Positions 25,494 through 33,218 of a stretch of DNA of 64,000 nucleotides are shown one piece after another (positions within the stretch are counted from its first letter, which is position 1; every line of letters begins with the position of its first letter). Both the position numbers and the translations under genes were made by a program. Source of the DNA: Shimia_B sp038527375 (GTDB lineage: Bacteria; Pseudomonadota; Alphaproteobacteria; Rhodobacterales; Rhodobacteraceae); assembly GCA_038527375.1 (NCBI GenBank), contig JBCBFU010000005.1, positions 1-64,000 of the forward strand, read 5' to 3'. The notes under the pieces are model-generated. The model did not search any database and was not told where the DNA came from. It worked only from the letters and a program-made list of their open reading frames with translations.

Positions 25494-26167
25494 ACGCGCC
25501 CGCGCAGGCGCAGGAACGCGCTGTCTTCATCCGAGTTCTGATAGAACGGCACGCTATCGGGCGGCCCGTCATGATGATGGGCAGCCAGTTCGGCCAGCAC
25601 GATCTGCGTGATGAAGGGCAGATCAACATTGCGCATATCGTCGAGCGGTTGCCAGCGCAGATGCGACAGCTCATCCGAGGCGGCGCTGAAATCATCGGGA
25701 TCGGTCACCAAAGCGGATGCATCGACCAGAAAGAACCGTGCATCAAACCGGCGCGGGCGCCCCGGGGGCGTGATGGCGCGAAAAAAGAAGCGCAGCGCGC
25801 CGGGATCAGGGCGATAACCCGCCTTGGCAAACCCGGCCCAAGCTACCGGTGGTGCCTCCCAGGGGCCAGGTCGCCCCAAAATCTGCCCCGTCTCCTCCCA
25901 CAACTCGCGGATGCCCGCAGCAAGGATGGCATTGGGGGTGAGCGTCTGCGCCTGCTCGGTCAGCCGTGTCTGGCAGGGCTCCGCGATGGGCCGGGCCAGC
26001 GGGACCACGTGATCTGCCGCATCGATCGCGCCACCGGGAAAGACGACCTTGTTGGGCATGAACACCGCTTTGGCACCGCGCTGTCCCATCAGCACATGCG
26101 CGCGCCCCGCAATGCTGCGACGCACGATGATCGTGGCGGCATCGCGGATGGGGACGTTCTGTGTCAT
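25490..26167 (-). CDS. NUDIX hydrolase
   Basis: Protein of 225 residues. The NUDIX box is split by a longer than usual insert: GGAID is followed about 50 residues later by AAGIRELWEETGQILG, which contains the metal-binding REUxEExGU core (RELWEETGQI). The N-terminus DAATIIVRRSIAGRAHVLMG and the F-P-N-K-VVFPGG segment also fit. Larger NUDIX proteins with this spacing include CoA and nucleotide-sugar pyrophosphatases; the substrate is not predictable. It follows the DUF983 gene on the same strand with a gap of 49 bases. Confidence 0.88.
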   Translation of the reverse strand: MTQNVPIRDAATIIVRRSIAGRAHVLMGQRGAKAVFMPNKVVFPGGAIDAADHVVPLARPIAEPCQTRLTEQAQTLTPNAILAAGIRELWEETGQILGRPGPWEAPPVAWAGFAKAGYRPDPGALRFFFRAITPPGRPRRFDARFFLVDASALVTDPDDFSAASDELSHLRWQPLDDMRNVDLPFITQIVLAELAAHHHDGPPDSVPFYQNSDEDSAFLRLRGRV

Positions 26168-26216
26168 GGGGGCAAAGTGGCCTTACCGGGTGGGGACGTA
26201 AACCCCCCGCATCAGG

Positions 26217-26597
26217 CTAGGGCGCGCCAAACCCGTGCATGCGACGCGACCATTGAAAGCCGATCATCGCACCCTTGATGCGCGGCAGCAGGTACAAAGA
26301 CAGCCCCACACAGCCCGTCGCAAACACCCCAAACAGCACCAGCGGTTCTGGCCGGAACTCCACAAACACAATGTGCAGGAGAGGGGCCATCAGATGGCCC
26401 ACCACAAGCATCGTCAGCCAGGCCGGGCCGTCATCGGCGCGGTGGTGGTGAAATTCGGTGCCGCAAGAGCCACAGCTATCGGCCACCGACAGGTATCCGG
26501 TGAACAACGTCTTGGCGCCGCAATGCGGGCAGGTCCGGCGAAATCCCCGCAGCAGGGACATTTTGATCGGTCTATCGGTCAGGATGCTGTCAGCCAT
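26217..26597 (-). CDS. DUF983 membrane protein
   Basis: Protein of 126 residues with an N-terminal zinc-ribbon-like pair (CPHCGAKTLF and CGSCGTEFHHHRADDGPAW) and two hydrophobic helices (LTMLVVGHLMAPLLHIVF, LVLFGVFATGCVGLSLYL). This is the exact layout of DUF983 proteins of alphaproteobacteria, whose role is unknown. It probably forms an operon with the NUDIX gene, an arrangement I recall as common in Rhodobacteraceae. Confidence 0.9.
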   Translation of the reverse strand: MADSILTDRPIKMSLLRGFRRTCPHCGAKTLFTGYLSVADSCGSCGTEFHHHRADDGPAWLTMLVVGHLMAPLLHIVFVEFRPEPLVLFGVFATGCVGLSLYLLPRIKGAMIGFQWSRRMHGFGAP

Positions 26598-26644
26598 GGC
26601 CCGTTCTATGCGCCTGTCACACCTGATTTTCCAGCAGTTTCAAT

Positions 26645-26675
26645 GTCGCACATAATTTTTGCAAAAACTTGCGAC
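26645..26675. promoter_or_regulatory. Nested inverted repeat in DUF983/EF-hand intergenic region
   Basis: Outer arms GTCGCA (26645-26650) and TGCGAC (26670-26675) enclose a perfect 12-base palindrome TTTTTGCAAAAA (26656-26667). It lies 48 bases from the DUF983 start and 108 bases from the EF-hand start, so it may serve either or both. No regulator is known. Confidence 0.5.
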
Positions 26676-26782
26676 GGAACCGTTTGACCGCGCCGTTTAG
26701 AGCCATGTGACGGGCGGAGTTGAGGCCGCACGCCACACCTCGGACACCGGGGTAACTCACGACGAAACCAAGGACATACAAC

Positions 26783-27289
26783 ATGAAAACGACATATATT
26801 CTGGCAGGTCTTCTTGCAGCGACCATGGGGCTGACGGGCGTTTCCGCCGCCGAAGCGCGCGGTCATCAAGGGCAGGCAGATTTCGAGACGCTGGATGCCG
26901 ACGGCAACGGCGAGGTCACGCTGGCCGAGATGGAGGCGATGCGCGCTGCCAAATTCGCCGAGGTCGACACCAACGGTGACGGCGCGCTCAGCGCCGAGGA
27001 GATGATCGCGGCCCGTGGCGAAGCCAATGCCGAGCGTCTGGAGCGCCGGGTCGAGCGGATGATCGAACGCATCGACGCCAATGACAACGGCACGATCGAA
27101 ATCGACGAGATGCCCGGCTCTTCGGACCGCGCGGCGGAACGCTTTGCCCAACTGGACACCGACAACTCCGGCGGTCTGAGCGAGGAAGAGCTCGAGGCGG
27201 CCAAAGGCAAGCGCGACGGTAAACGCGACGGCAAACGTGATGGCGGGCGCGACGGCAACCGTGGCGGCAACGGCGGTGGCGACAACTAA
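26783..27289 (+). CDS. Secreted EF-hand protein
   Basis: Protein of 168 residues with a signal peptide (MKTTYILAGLLAATMGLTGVSAAEA). Four EF-hand calcium loops follow, at about residues 39, 61, 94 and 122: DADGNGEVTLAE, DTNGDGALSAEE, DANDNGTIEIDE and DTDNSGGLSEEE. All have Asp at the first and third positions and an acidic residue at position 12, so calcium or another divalent metal is likely bound. The C-terminus is a basic, low-complexity tail built of GKRDG/GGRDGN repeats. It lies directly upstream of the ECF sigma factor operon, suggesting a periplasmic metal-binding part of that system. A strong AAGGA site precedes the ATG. Confidence 0.9.
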   Translation: MKTTYILAGLLAATMGLTGVSAAEARGHQGQADFETLDADGNGEVTLAEMEAMRAAKFAEVDTNGDGALSAEEMIAARGEANAERLERRVERMIERIDANDNGTIEIDEMPGSSDRAAERFAQLDTDNSGGLSEEELEAAKGKRDGKRDGKRDGGRDGNRGGNGGGDN

Positions 27290-27304
27290 GTCGCCACAGT
27301 CTCC

Positions 27305-27345
27305 GGTTGTCCGGACCCCGCCCTCTGAGGTAGGTCCGGGCAACC
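27305..27345 (+). terminator. Stem-loop between EF-hand and ECF sigma genes
   Basis: Arms of 13 bases (GGTTGTCCGGACC and GGTCCGGGCAACC, one G-U pair) enclose a 15-base loop. No T-run follows, so it may attenuate or stabilise the message and allow different levels of the EF-hand protein and the sigma factor. Confidence 0.5.
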
Positions 27346-27384
27346 ACCTGAGGTCCTGCTTGGGCCGATTTGGTGTGTGAAACG

Positions 27385-27963
27385 ATGGCACTGGACGCAA
27401 TGAACGAGGTCAGCGACGACGCGCTTCTTGTGATGTATGCGCAAGGGGACGAACACGCCGCGCAGGCATTGACCGTGCGTTTGGCACCGCGCGTCATGGC
27501 GCAGGCCTATCGCATGTTGGGCGACCGGGCCGAAGCCGAAGACGTGACGCAGGATGCCATGATGCGCCTGTGGAAGATCGCCCCCGAATGGCGCCAGGGT
27601 GAGGCCAAGGTCACGACGTGGCTGTATCGCGTGGTGGCAAACCTGTGCACGGACCGCCTGCGCAAACCCCGCGGGGCCGCGCTGGATGCGGTGCCCGAAC
27701 CTCAGGACGATGCGGCATCCGCGGCCGAGGTCCTGCAGACCCGAAGCCGGGAGGCCGCGCTGGCCGATGCGCTGGCCAGCCTGACCGAGCGGCAGCGACA
27801 AGCGGTCGTGCTGCGCCATATCGAAGGGATGTCCAACCCCGAGATTGCCGAAATCATGGACACCGGCGTCGAAGCGGTCGAAAGTCTGACCGCGCGCGCC
27901 AAACGTCACCTTGCGCGGGTTTTGGCCCCGCGCCGCGCCGAGTTGGGATTTGAAGATGACTGA
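27385..27963 (+). CDS. ECF-type RNA polymerase sigma factor
   Basis: Sigma factor of about 192 residues with only regions 2 and 4. Region 2 reads YRMLGDRAEAEDVTQDAMMR followed by LWKIAP, with TWLYRVVANLCTDRLRK; region 4 reads LTERQRQAVVLRHIEGMSNP then EIAEIMDTGVEAVESL. It resembles sigma factors linked to metal or envelope sensing. The ATG at 27385 (MALDAMNEV) is chosen; a GTG at 27370 is in frame. Its stop overlaps the next gene by 8 bases, tying it to the two membrane proteins downstream that are candidate anti-sigma components. Confidence 0.92.
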   Translation: MALDAMNEVSDDALLVMYAQGDEHAAQALTVRLAPRVMAQAYRMLGDRAEAEDVTQDAMMRLWKIAPEWRQGEAKVTTWLYRVVANLCTDRLRKPRGAALDAVPEPQDDAASAAEVLQTRSREAALADALASLTERQRQAVVLRHIEGMSNPEIAEIMDTGVEAVESLTARAKRHLARVLAPRRAELGFEDD

Positions 27964-28363
27964 CCCAAAGACACCCCAAACGCCCGCTGATCTCAGCGAT
28001 GCGGAACTTGATGCGCTGTTTGGCGCCGCAGCCGATGCCGCGCCGATCCCGTCGGGGGATGTTCTGGCGCGCATCCTTGCGGATGCCGATGCCCTGCAAC
28101 CTGCCGCACCCGGTCTTGTCGTGCCCGCACAAGACCCCGCACAAGACCCTGCCGCGCCGTTTGGCCGGATCATGGGATACCTCGCCGAGGCGCTGGGCGG
28201 CTGGCGCGGGGCCACCGGGTTGGCCGGTGTCGCGGCTGTGGGCCTGATGATCGGGATCAGCCCACCCATGGCGCTTGATAGCTTGGCAGCGACCTATCTG
28301 GGGACGGGCGAGGTCTATCTGAGCGATTTTGTGGCTGGCGGGGAGTTCCTGATCGATGGCTGA
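27956..28363 (+). CDS. Candidate membrane anti-sigma factor
   Basis: Protein of 135 residues with no close motif. The N-terminal half is acidic and helical (LSDAELDALFGAAADAAPIP, DVLARILADADAL), followed by a Pro/Ala/Asp-rich linker with a duplicated PAQDPAQDP unit, and then one hydrophobic segment (GLAGVAAVGLMIGISPPMA). A short cytoplasmic domain plus one membrane helix right after an ECF sigma gene is the usual layout of anti-sigma factors such as CnrY. There is no zinc-binding HxxxCxxC motif. It overlaps the sigma gene by 8 bases and the next gene by 8 bases. The function is inferred from context. Confidence 0.65.
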   Translation: MTDPKTPQTPADLSDAELDALFGAAADAAPIPSGDVLARILADADALQPAAPGLVVPAQDPAQDPAAPFGRIMGYLAEALGGWRGATGLAGVAAVGLMIGISPPMALDSLAATYLGTGEVYLSDFVAGGEFLIDG

Positions 28364-28871
28364 CGCCCAGAAGACGAACCGCCCGGGACGCGTGCTGAAG
28401 GCCGTTCTATTCGTATCCTTGGCTTTGAACCTGCTGGTGGCCGGGCTTGTCGGTGGTGCGATCTTGCGCGGCGATGACGCGCGCACGGATCGGCGGCCGC
28501 CCCCGGCCTCGGCCTTTGGTGTGGGATCGATTGTCCAGGCCTTGCCCGATACCGACCGCCGCGCATTGGGGCGCGAGATGATGCAGGAATTGCGCCGCAA
28601 TGGCCTAAGCCGTCGTGAATTGGACCGCCAGACCGCGCGTCTGGTCGCGGCCTTGCGCGCCGATCCCTTTGACGCGGCGGCCGCCGAGGCTGCCCTTGAC
28701 GCCCAGGTGAGCGAGGCTTGGCGCAGGCTGGGGATCGCCAAGACGCTGTTTGTGACCCGGATCACCGCGATGGATGCCGACCAGCGCGCGGCCCTCGCCC
28801 AGAGCATCGAAGAGGGTCAAAAATCACGGCCCCGCAACGGGGGCGAGCGGCCCAAGCCCCCACGCGACTGA
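28356..28871 (+). CDS. Periplasmic heavy-metal-sensor-like protein (CnrX/CpxP type)
   Basis: Membrane-anchored protein of 171 residues: one N-terminal helix (VLKAVLFVSLALNLLVAGLV) and a periplasmic, highly charged helical domain with Arg/Glu-rich repeats (RRALGREMMQELRRNGLSRR; AAAAEAALDAQVSEAWRRLG), as in CnrX and Spy/CpxP-like proteins. CnrX holds a metal sensor for the sigma CnrH together with CnrY. Metal-binding His or Met residues are scarce here, so the signal may not be nickel or cobalt. It ends the sigma operon and overlaps the preceding gene by 8 bases. Confidence 0.8.
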   Translation: MADAQKTNRPGRVLKAVLFVSLALNLLVAGLVGGAILRGDDARTDRRPPPASAFGVGSIVQALPDTDRRALGREMMQELRRNGLSRRELDRQTARLVAALRADPFDAAAAEAALDAQVSEAWRRLGIAKTLFVTRITAMDADQRAALAQSIEEGQKSRPRNGGERPKPPRD

Positions 28872-28954
28872 CGCGGTCCGGCGCGTCCGCGTAAGGCCCC
28901 CCTTTCGGATATGAGAGACGGATCCCCGGGTCGCGCCCCTTCGCGGCGCGCCTA

Positions 28955-30361
28955 TCAGGCCGCGCGGCTCACATGGACCTTGTCGCGGCCGCCCTGTTTT
29001 GCAGAATAGAGCGCGGCATCCGCGCGTTGTACCAGATTGGCAGCGGTGATTTCGGAGGGCGTCCCAGGCGGGATGCCAGGGCCTGTCAGACGCGGTGCCG
29101 CGCCCGTGTGCAATGTCAGGCCAACAGACACCGACACCGCGATCCCGCCTGCGATCACATCATCCGCAAAGGGTTCGGTCCGCGTGGTGCGGCAGACCCG
29201 ATTGGCGATCTCCTTGGCGCGGGCCAGCGAGGTGTCGGGCAGGGCGATCAGGAATTCCTCTCCGCCGATGCGGGCGCACAGGTCGTTACCGCGCAGGCAT
29301 CCTGTCAAACGGTCCGAGAATTCGCGCAGCACGCGGTCCCCGATCTGGTGCCCGTGGCGGTCGTTGATGGCTTTGAAGTGGTCGAGATCGAGCACCATGA
29401 TAGCCACCGGGCGCCCCGACAGCGCGGCCCCGGCGACGAGCCGGTCGAGATAGGGCAGGGCGTAGCGACGGTTGAAGAGGCCCGTGAGCGGATCGGTGAC
29501 CGCCGCCTGCAACCCGGCCTTGACGGACAGGCGCATGCGCTTGTCCCGGGCCTGTCGTTGCAACAGACGGTCCACACGTTCCGCGATTTCCAGCGGCGCA
29601 AACCCGCAGGAGGTGACATCGCCCGCGCCAGAATCGAGTGCCAGAACGGCAAGCTCCACATCCTCAGCCTGCGTGACAGCCAGCACGGTGAGGTCCTGCG
29701 CGGTCTCCCGCGCCCGCAATGCCGCGATCAAATCCAGACGCTGGCGCGCATTTTGGCCCGTCAGCCCAACGATCAGGACATTGGGCGCTTTGGGTGCCGA
29801 CAAGGCAGCCGCGACATCGCCGGGGGCGTGCACGCTCAACGTGTGGGGCACCACATCCGACAAGGTGGATTTCCATTCGATGCCCGTGCGCCCATCCGCG
29901 CCCACGATCCCGATCCGGGCGCGCCCGGCAAAGGCCGTAGGCGCCTCGGCAAAGCCCAAGGCAGCGCTGGTTTCGGCGTGAATCTGCAATTCCTCGCGCA
30001 AGGCCGCGTTTCGCAACAAGCGGCGCAGCCGGGCCTGTAGGATCGCGTCATTGTAGGGACGGCTGATCACGTCATCGAGCCCGACGGCGAGTTGGCCTGC
30101 CCGCGACGTATCCTCGGGGTCCGACATCAGCGCGACCGTGGGGATGCCGCGCGGTGCCAGTGCCGCACATAATTCGCGCGCGCTGCCATCGGGCAAATCT
30201 ACCTCGCACAGGACGATATCGGGTGTCCAATCCGATACCTTTTCCAATGCCTCGGCCATGGTTGCCGCGTGATCTACCTGGTAGTAGGCTGCCGCGAGCT
30301 TTACCTTCAACACGATGCGTGTTGTTACGACCGGATCAACTATCAAAACACGAGCCGTCAC
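28955..30361 (-). CDS. pleD: PleD-like diguanylate cyclase with degenerate receivers
   Basis: Protein of 468 residues with receiver-receiver-GGDEF layout, as in Caulobacter PleD, making c-di-GMP. The GGDEF domain is intact (DPLTGLFNRRYALPYLDRL; RIGGEEF) and has an inhibitory site RGND five residues before GGEEF. The first receiver is altered: the acidic pair is D9-P10, the phospho-acceptor position holds Glu 53 (LCEVDLPDG; PleD has Asp 53), and the conserved Lys is Arg (SRPYN). The second receiver lacks an acceptor too, as in PleD. Start is GTG at 30361, after GGGAG. Convergent with the sensor gene on its 3' side. Confidence 0.92.
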   Translation of the reverse strand: MTARVLIVDPVVTTRIVLKVKLAAAYYQVDHAATMAEALEKVSDWTPDIVLCEVDLPDGSARELCAALAPRGIPTVALMSDPEDTSRAGQLAVGLDDVISRPYNDAILQARLRRLLRNAALREELQIHAETSAALGFAEAPTAFAGRARIGIVGADGRTGIEWKSTLSDVVPHTLSVHAPGDVAAALSAPKAPNVLIVGLTGQNARQRLDLIAALRARETAQDLTVLAVTQAEDVELAVLALDSGAGDVTSCGFAPLEIAERVDRLLQRQARDKRMRLSVKAGLQAAVTDPLTGLFNRRYALPYLDRLVAGAALSGRPVAIMVLDLDHFKAINDRHGHQIGDRVLREFSDRLTGCLRGNDLCARIGGEEFLIALPDTSLARAKEIANRVCRTTRTEPFADDVIAGGIAVSVSVGLTLHTGAAPRLTGPGIPPGTPSEITAANLVQRADAALYSAKQGGRDKVHVSRAA

Positions 30362-30447
30362 CGTCGCCGTCTCCCTGATTTACGTCCATTTAAACTTTTG
30401 GAAGCAAATCGTTAAGAAACCCTTTCCAAATTGAGGCAAATCAGACC

Positions 30448-30726
30448 ATGCGGCAGGAACGCGCTCAGACCATCGCCCTTAATGCCCTGGGGTGGCTTGT
30501 CCAGAATGATGAACTGCTGCCCGTCTTTCTGGGATCGAGCGGGGCGAGCATCGAGGACCTCCGACAAAACGCGTCTGATGCAGCCTTTCAGGCGTCAGTT
30601 CTCGATTTTCTGCTGATGGACGACGCATGGGTCATCGCGGCCTGTGACGCGCAAGACATCGCGCATGACCAGCTATATGTCGCGCGCCACAGTCTGCCGG
30701 GTGCAGAACAGGTGCATTGGACCTGA
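30448..30726 (+). CDS. DUF3572 protein
   Basis: Small protein of 92 residues (MRQERAQTIALNALGWLVQN) matching DUF3572, a family found widely in alphaproteobacteria and often next to pleD. It is soluble and mostly helical; its function is unknown. It is divergent from the PleD-like gene and is followed after one base by the HAD gene. Confidence 0.88.
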   Translation: MRQERAQTIALNALGWLVQNDELLPVFLGSSGASIEDLRQNASDAAFQASVLDFLLMDDAWVIAACDAQDIAHDQLYVARHSLPGAEQVHWT

Positions 30727-30727
30727 C

Positions 30728-31459
30728 ATGGACGCACTGACTCCCGCGCGCCCCATCCGCGCCATTGTGTTCGACAAGGATGGCTGCCTGTTCGATTTCG
30801 AGGCGACGTGGGGTGTTTGGTCCCATGACGCGTTGATGGACCTCGCCCAAGGGGACGCAGACCTTGCGACCCAAATGGGCGCGGTGCTGGGATATGACAT
30901 GGTCACCCGCAGCTTTGCGCCGGGATCGCAAGTCATTGCCGGAACCCCAGCTGATCTTGCGGCCGCACTTGGGCCGTTCCTGCCGCAGATGACGCCTGCG
31001 CAAATCACCAACCGCCTCAACGCGCAGGCAGCGACCGCGCCACAGGTTGAGGTCACGCCGCTTGCACCGCTCTTTGCGCATCTCAAGACGGCCGGCTTCA
31101 AGCTCGGGCTGTGCACCAACGATGCCGAGGCCCCCGCGCGTGCACATCTGCAAAACGCAGGCATTGAGGCGGCGTTTGATTTCATCTCGGGCTCGGACAG
31201 TGGGCATGGGGCAAAACCGGCGCCTGGCCCGCTCTTGGCCTTTTGCGCGGCGACCGGCGTGCGGCCAGAACACTGCGCCATGGTGGGCGACAGCCTGCAT
31301 GACCTGCACGCCGCCCGCGCCGCAGGCATGACCGGGGTCGGTGTCCTGACGGGGCCTGCGGGCCACGATGACCTGGCCCCCGACGCAGATGTCGTTCTGC
31401 CCTCGATTGCCGATTTGCCCGATTGGCTTGGGACTGGGTTCGCGTCCCAAGACGCCTGA
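30728..31459 (+). CDS. HAD-family phosphatase (Gph-like)
   Basis: Phosphohydrolase of about 243 residues in the haloacid dehalogenase superfamily. Motif I is VFDKDGCLFDF (nucleophile Asp and acid Asp), motif II is GLCTNDAEAP, and motifs III/IV lie in GAKPAPGPL (Lys) and MVGDSLHDLHAARAAG (Asp pair). The layout is that of phosphoglycolate phosphatase-like enzymes, but the substrate cannot be fixed. Start at the ATG at 30728, one base after the DUF3572 stop, so the two are coupled. Confidence 0.9.
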   Translation: MDALTPARPIRAIVFDKDGCLFDFEATWGVWSHDALMDLAQGDADLATQMGAVLGYDMVTRSFAPGSQVIAGTPADLAAALGPFLPQMTPAQITNRLNAQAATAPQVEVTPLAPLFAHLKTAGFKLGLCTNDAEAPARAHLQNAGIEAAFDFISGSDSGHGAKPAPGPLLAFCAATGVRPEHCAMVGDSLHDLHAARAAGMTGVGVLTGPAGHDDLAPDADVVLPSIADLPDWLGTGFASQDA

Positions 31460-31536
31460 GCCACACGGCGCGGCACGAAAAAACGACAGGAAAAGTCGGG
31501 ATCAGGCACCAGTTGGCCGCCAAGCTGCGTCACCTT

Positions 31537-31558
31537 CGGATGCATCACTCAGCATCCG
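31537..31558. promoter_or_regulatory. Inverted repeat before MttB-family gene
   Basis: CGGATGC and GCATCCG are separated by 8 bases. The repeat ends 12 bases before the ATG at 31571, covering the place where a ribosome binding site is expected, and no clear Shine-Dalgarno is seen. It could be an operator or a leader hairpin that affects translation. Confidence 0.4.
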
Positions 31559-31570
31559 GGACCCCAGACC

Positions 31571-33133
31571 ATGGCCGACACCGCTGCCCCCACCCGCCGC
31601 CGCCGATCCGGTGGACGCGCCGCCAACACCCGCGGGCGCGGACCGGCCATCCACCAGATGCCGTGGCGGATCATCGAAAACACTGACCGGCCCACCGAAC
31701 CCTTGACCGACGAAGGGGTGGCCGCGATCCATGACGGCGCCATGCGCATCCTCGAAGAGATCGGGATCGAATTCTACAACGAGGAAGGGCGCGAGATCCT
31801 GCGCAAGGCGGGGTGCATCGTGGATGGCGACAACATTCGCATGGGCCGGGATTTCGTGATGGAGATGGTCGCGCGCGCGCCGTCGACCTTTACGCTGACC
31901 CCGCGCAATCCTGACCGGACGCTGACGGTGGGCGGCAACAGCTTGCTCTTTGGCAACGTGTCCTCGCCGCCAAACTACTGGGACGCAGAGCAGAACCGCA
32001 AAACCCCCGGCACGCGCAAGCAGTGTCAGGATCTGCTCAAGCTGACGCAGTATTTCAATTGCATCCATTTCGCCGGCGGCTACCCGGTGGAGCCGGTGGA
32101 CATCCACGCGTCCGTCCGGCACCTCGACGTGCTGTTCGACAAGCTGACCCTCACCGACAAGGTCATGCACGCCTACAGCCTGGGCCCCGAACGCGTCGAG
32201 GACGTGATGGAGATGGTGCGCATCGCGGGCGGCCTCACCCATGAGGAGTTCGACGCCACGCCGCGGATGTACACAAACATCAACTCCACCAGCCCGCTCA
32301 AGCACGACATCCCAATGATCGACGGCTGCCTGAGGTTGGCGCGGCGGGGGCAGGGTATAGTGGTGACGCCCTTTACGCTGGCAGGTGCCATGGCGCCTGT
32401 GACGATGGCGGGCGCCGTCGCGCAATCCATTGCCGAGGCGCTGAGCGCCATCGCCCTGTTTCAATACGACAGCCCGGGTGTGCCTTGCGTGATCGGGACC
32501 TTCACATCGAATGTTGACATGAAGTCGGGGGCGCCCGCCTTTGGCACGCCCGAATACATGCGCGCCACGCAGATGACCGGGCAGATGGGCCGCTTCTACG
32601 ACCTGCCGATCCGGTCATCGGGCGTCTGCGCGGCCAATGTGCCCGACGGGCAGGCGATGTGGGAGACGTCGAACAGCCTGTGGGCCGCCGTGCAATCGGG
32701 CACCAACATGGTCTACCACGCGGCCGGATGGCTCGAAGGTGGGCTGATTGCGAGCCCCGAAAAGTTCATCATGGATTGCGAAGTCCTCCAGATGATCCAG
32801 CGGTACTTTGAACCGGCGACCTACGCGACCGGTCCTGATGATATCGCCGTCGATGCGATCAAGGATGTGGGATCGACCGGGCATTTCTTCGGGATCGAAC
32901 ACACGCAGGAACGCTACGAGACCGCGTTTTATCAGCCCATCATCAGCGATTGGCGCAATTATGAGGGGTGGGAGGTCGCAGGCGGCGTCTGGACCGCCGA
33001 ACGCGCGCATCTCAAGTTCAAGGAGATCATGGCGACCTTCGAGGAACCAGCCATGGACCCCGCCATCCGCGAAGAATTGGCGGATTTCGTCGCCCGGCGC
33101 AAAGCCGAAGGGGGCGCACCCACCGATTTCTGA
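31571..33133 (+). CDS. MttB-family (trimethylamine methyltransferase-like) protein
   Basis: Protein of 520 residues of the COG5598 family. The frame has no in-frame TAG, so it belongs to the non-pyrrolysine branch, which includes corrinoid-dependent methyltransferases for glycine betaine (MtgB), proline betaine and carnitine in anaerobes. Family segments include RILEEIGIEFYNEEGREILR, NVSSPPNYWDAEQ, TPFTLAGAMAPVTMAGAVAQ and NMVYHAAGWLEGG. No corrinoid protein, methyl-transfer partner or activating enzyme gene is adjacent. In roseobacters several paralogues exist, most uncharacterised. A quaternary-amine substrate is an inference. The N-terminus is Arg-rich and basic. Confidence 0.9.
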   Translation: MADTAAPTRRRRSGGRAANTRGRGPAIHQMPWRIIENTDRPTEPLTDEGVAAIHDGAMRILEEIGIEFYNEEGREILRKAGCIVDGDNIRMGRDFVMEMVARAPSTFTLTPRNPDRTLTVGGNSLLFGNVSSPPNYWDAEQNRKTPGTRKQCQDLLKLTQYFNCIHFAGGYPVEPVDIHASVRHLDVLFDKLTLTDKVMHAYSLGPERVEDVMEMVRIAGGLTHEEFDATPRMYTNINSTSPLKHDIPMIDGCLRLARRGQGIVVTPFTLAGAMAPVTMAGAVAQSIAEALSAIALFQYDSPGVPCVIGTFTSNVDMKSGAPAFGTPEYMRATQMTGQMGRFYDLPIRSSGVCAANVPDGQAMWETSNSLWAAVQSGTNMVYHAAGWLEGGLIASPEKFIMDCEVLQMIQRYFEPATYATGPDDIAVDAIKDVGSTGHFFGIEHTQERYETAFYQPIISDWRNYEGWEVAGGVWTAERAHLKFKEIMATFEEPAMDPAIREELADFVARRKAEGGAPTDF

Positions 33134-33218
33134 CGTTTTTACCCACCGGGCCATTCGATCTTTTGCGGTTTGTTAAGGGGTGCGTGACACACCCTTGGCG
33201 AACGGAAGGAAAGAACGG

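Noticed and set aside
26676..26699. GGAAC followed by CGTTTA, resembling an ECF promoter upstream of the EF-hand gene
   Set aside because: The spacer is only 13 bases, shorter than the 15-18 usual for ECF promoters, and a second copy before the sigma gene was not found.
31571..33133. Pyrrolysine-containing trimethylamine methyltransferase
   Set aside because: The frame has no internal TAG codon, so it is the non-pyrrolysine branch of the family.
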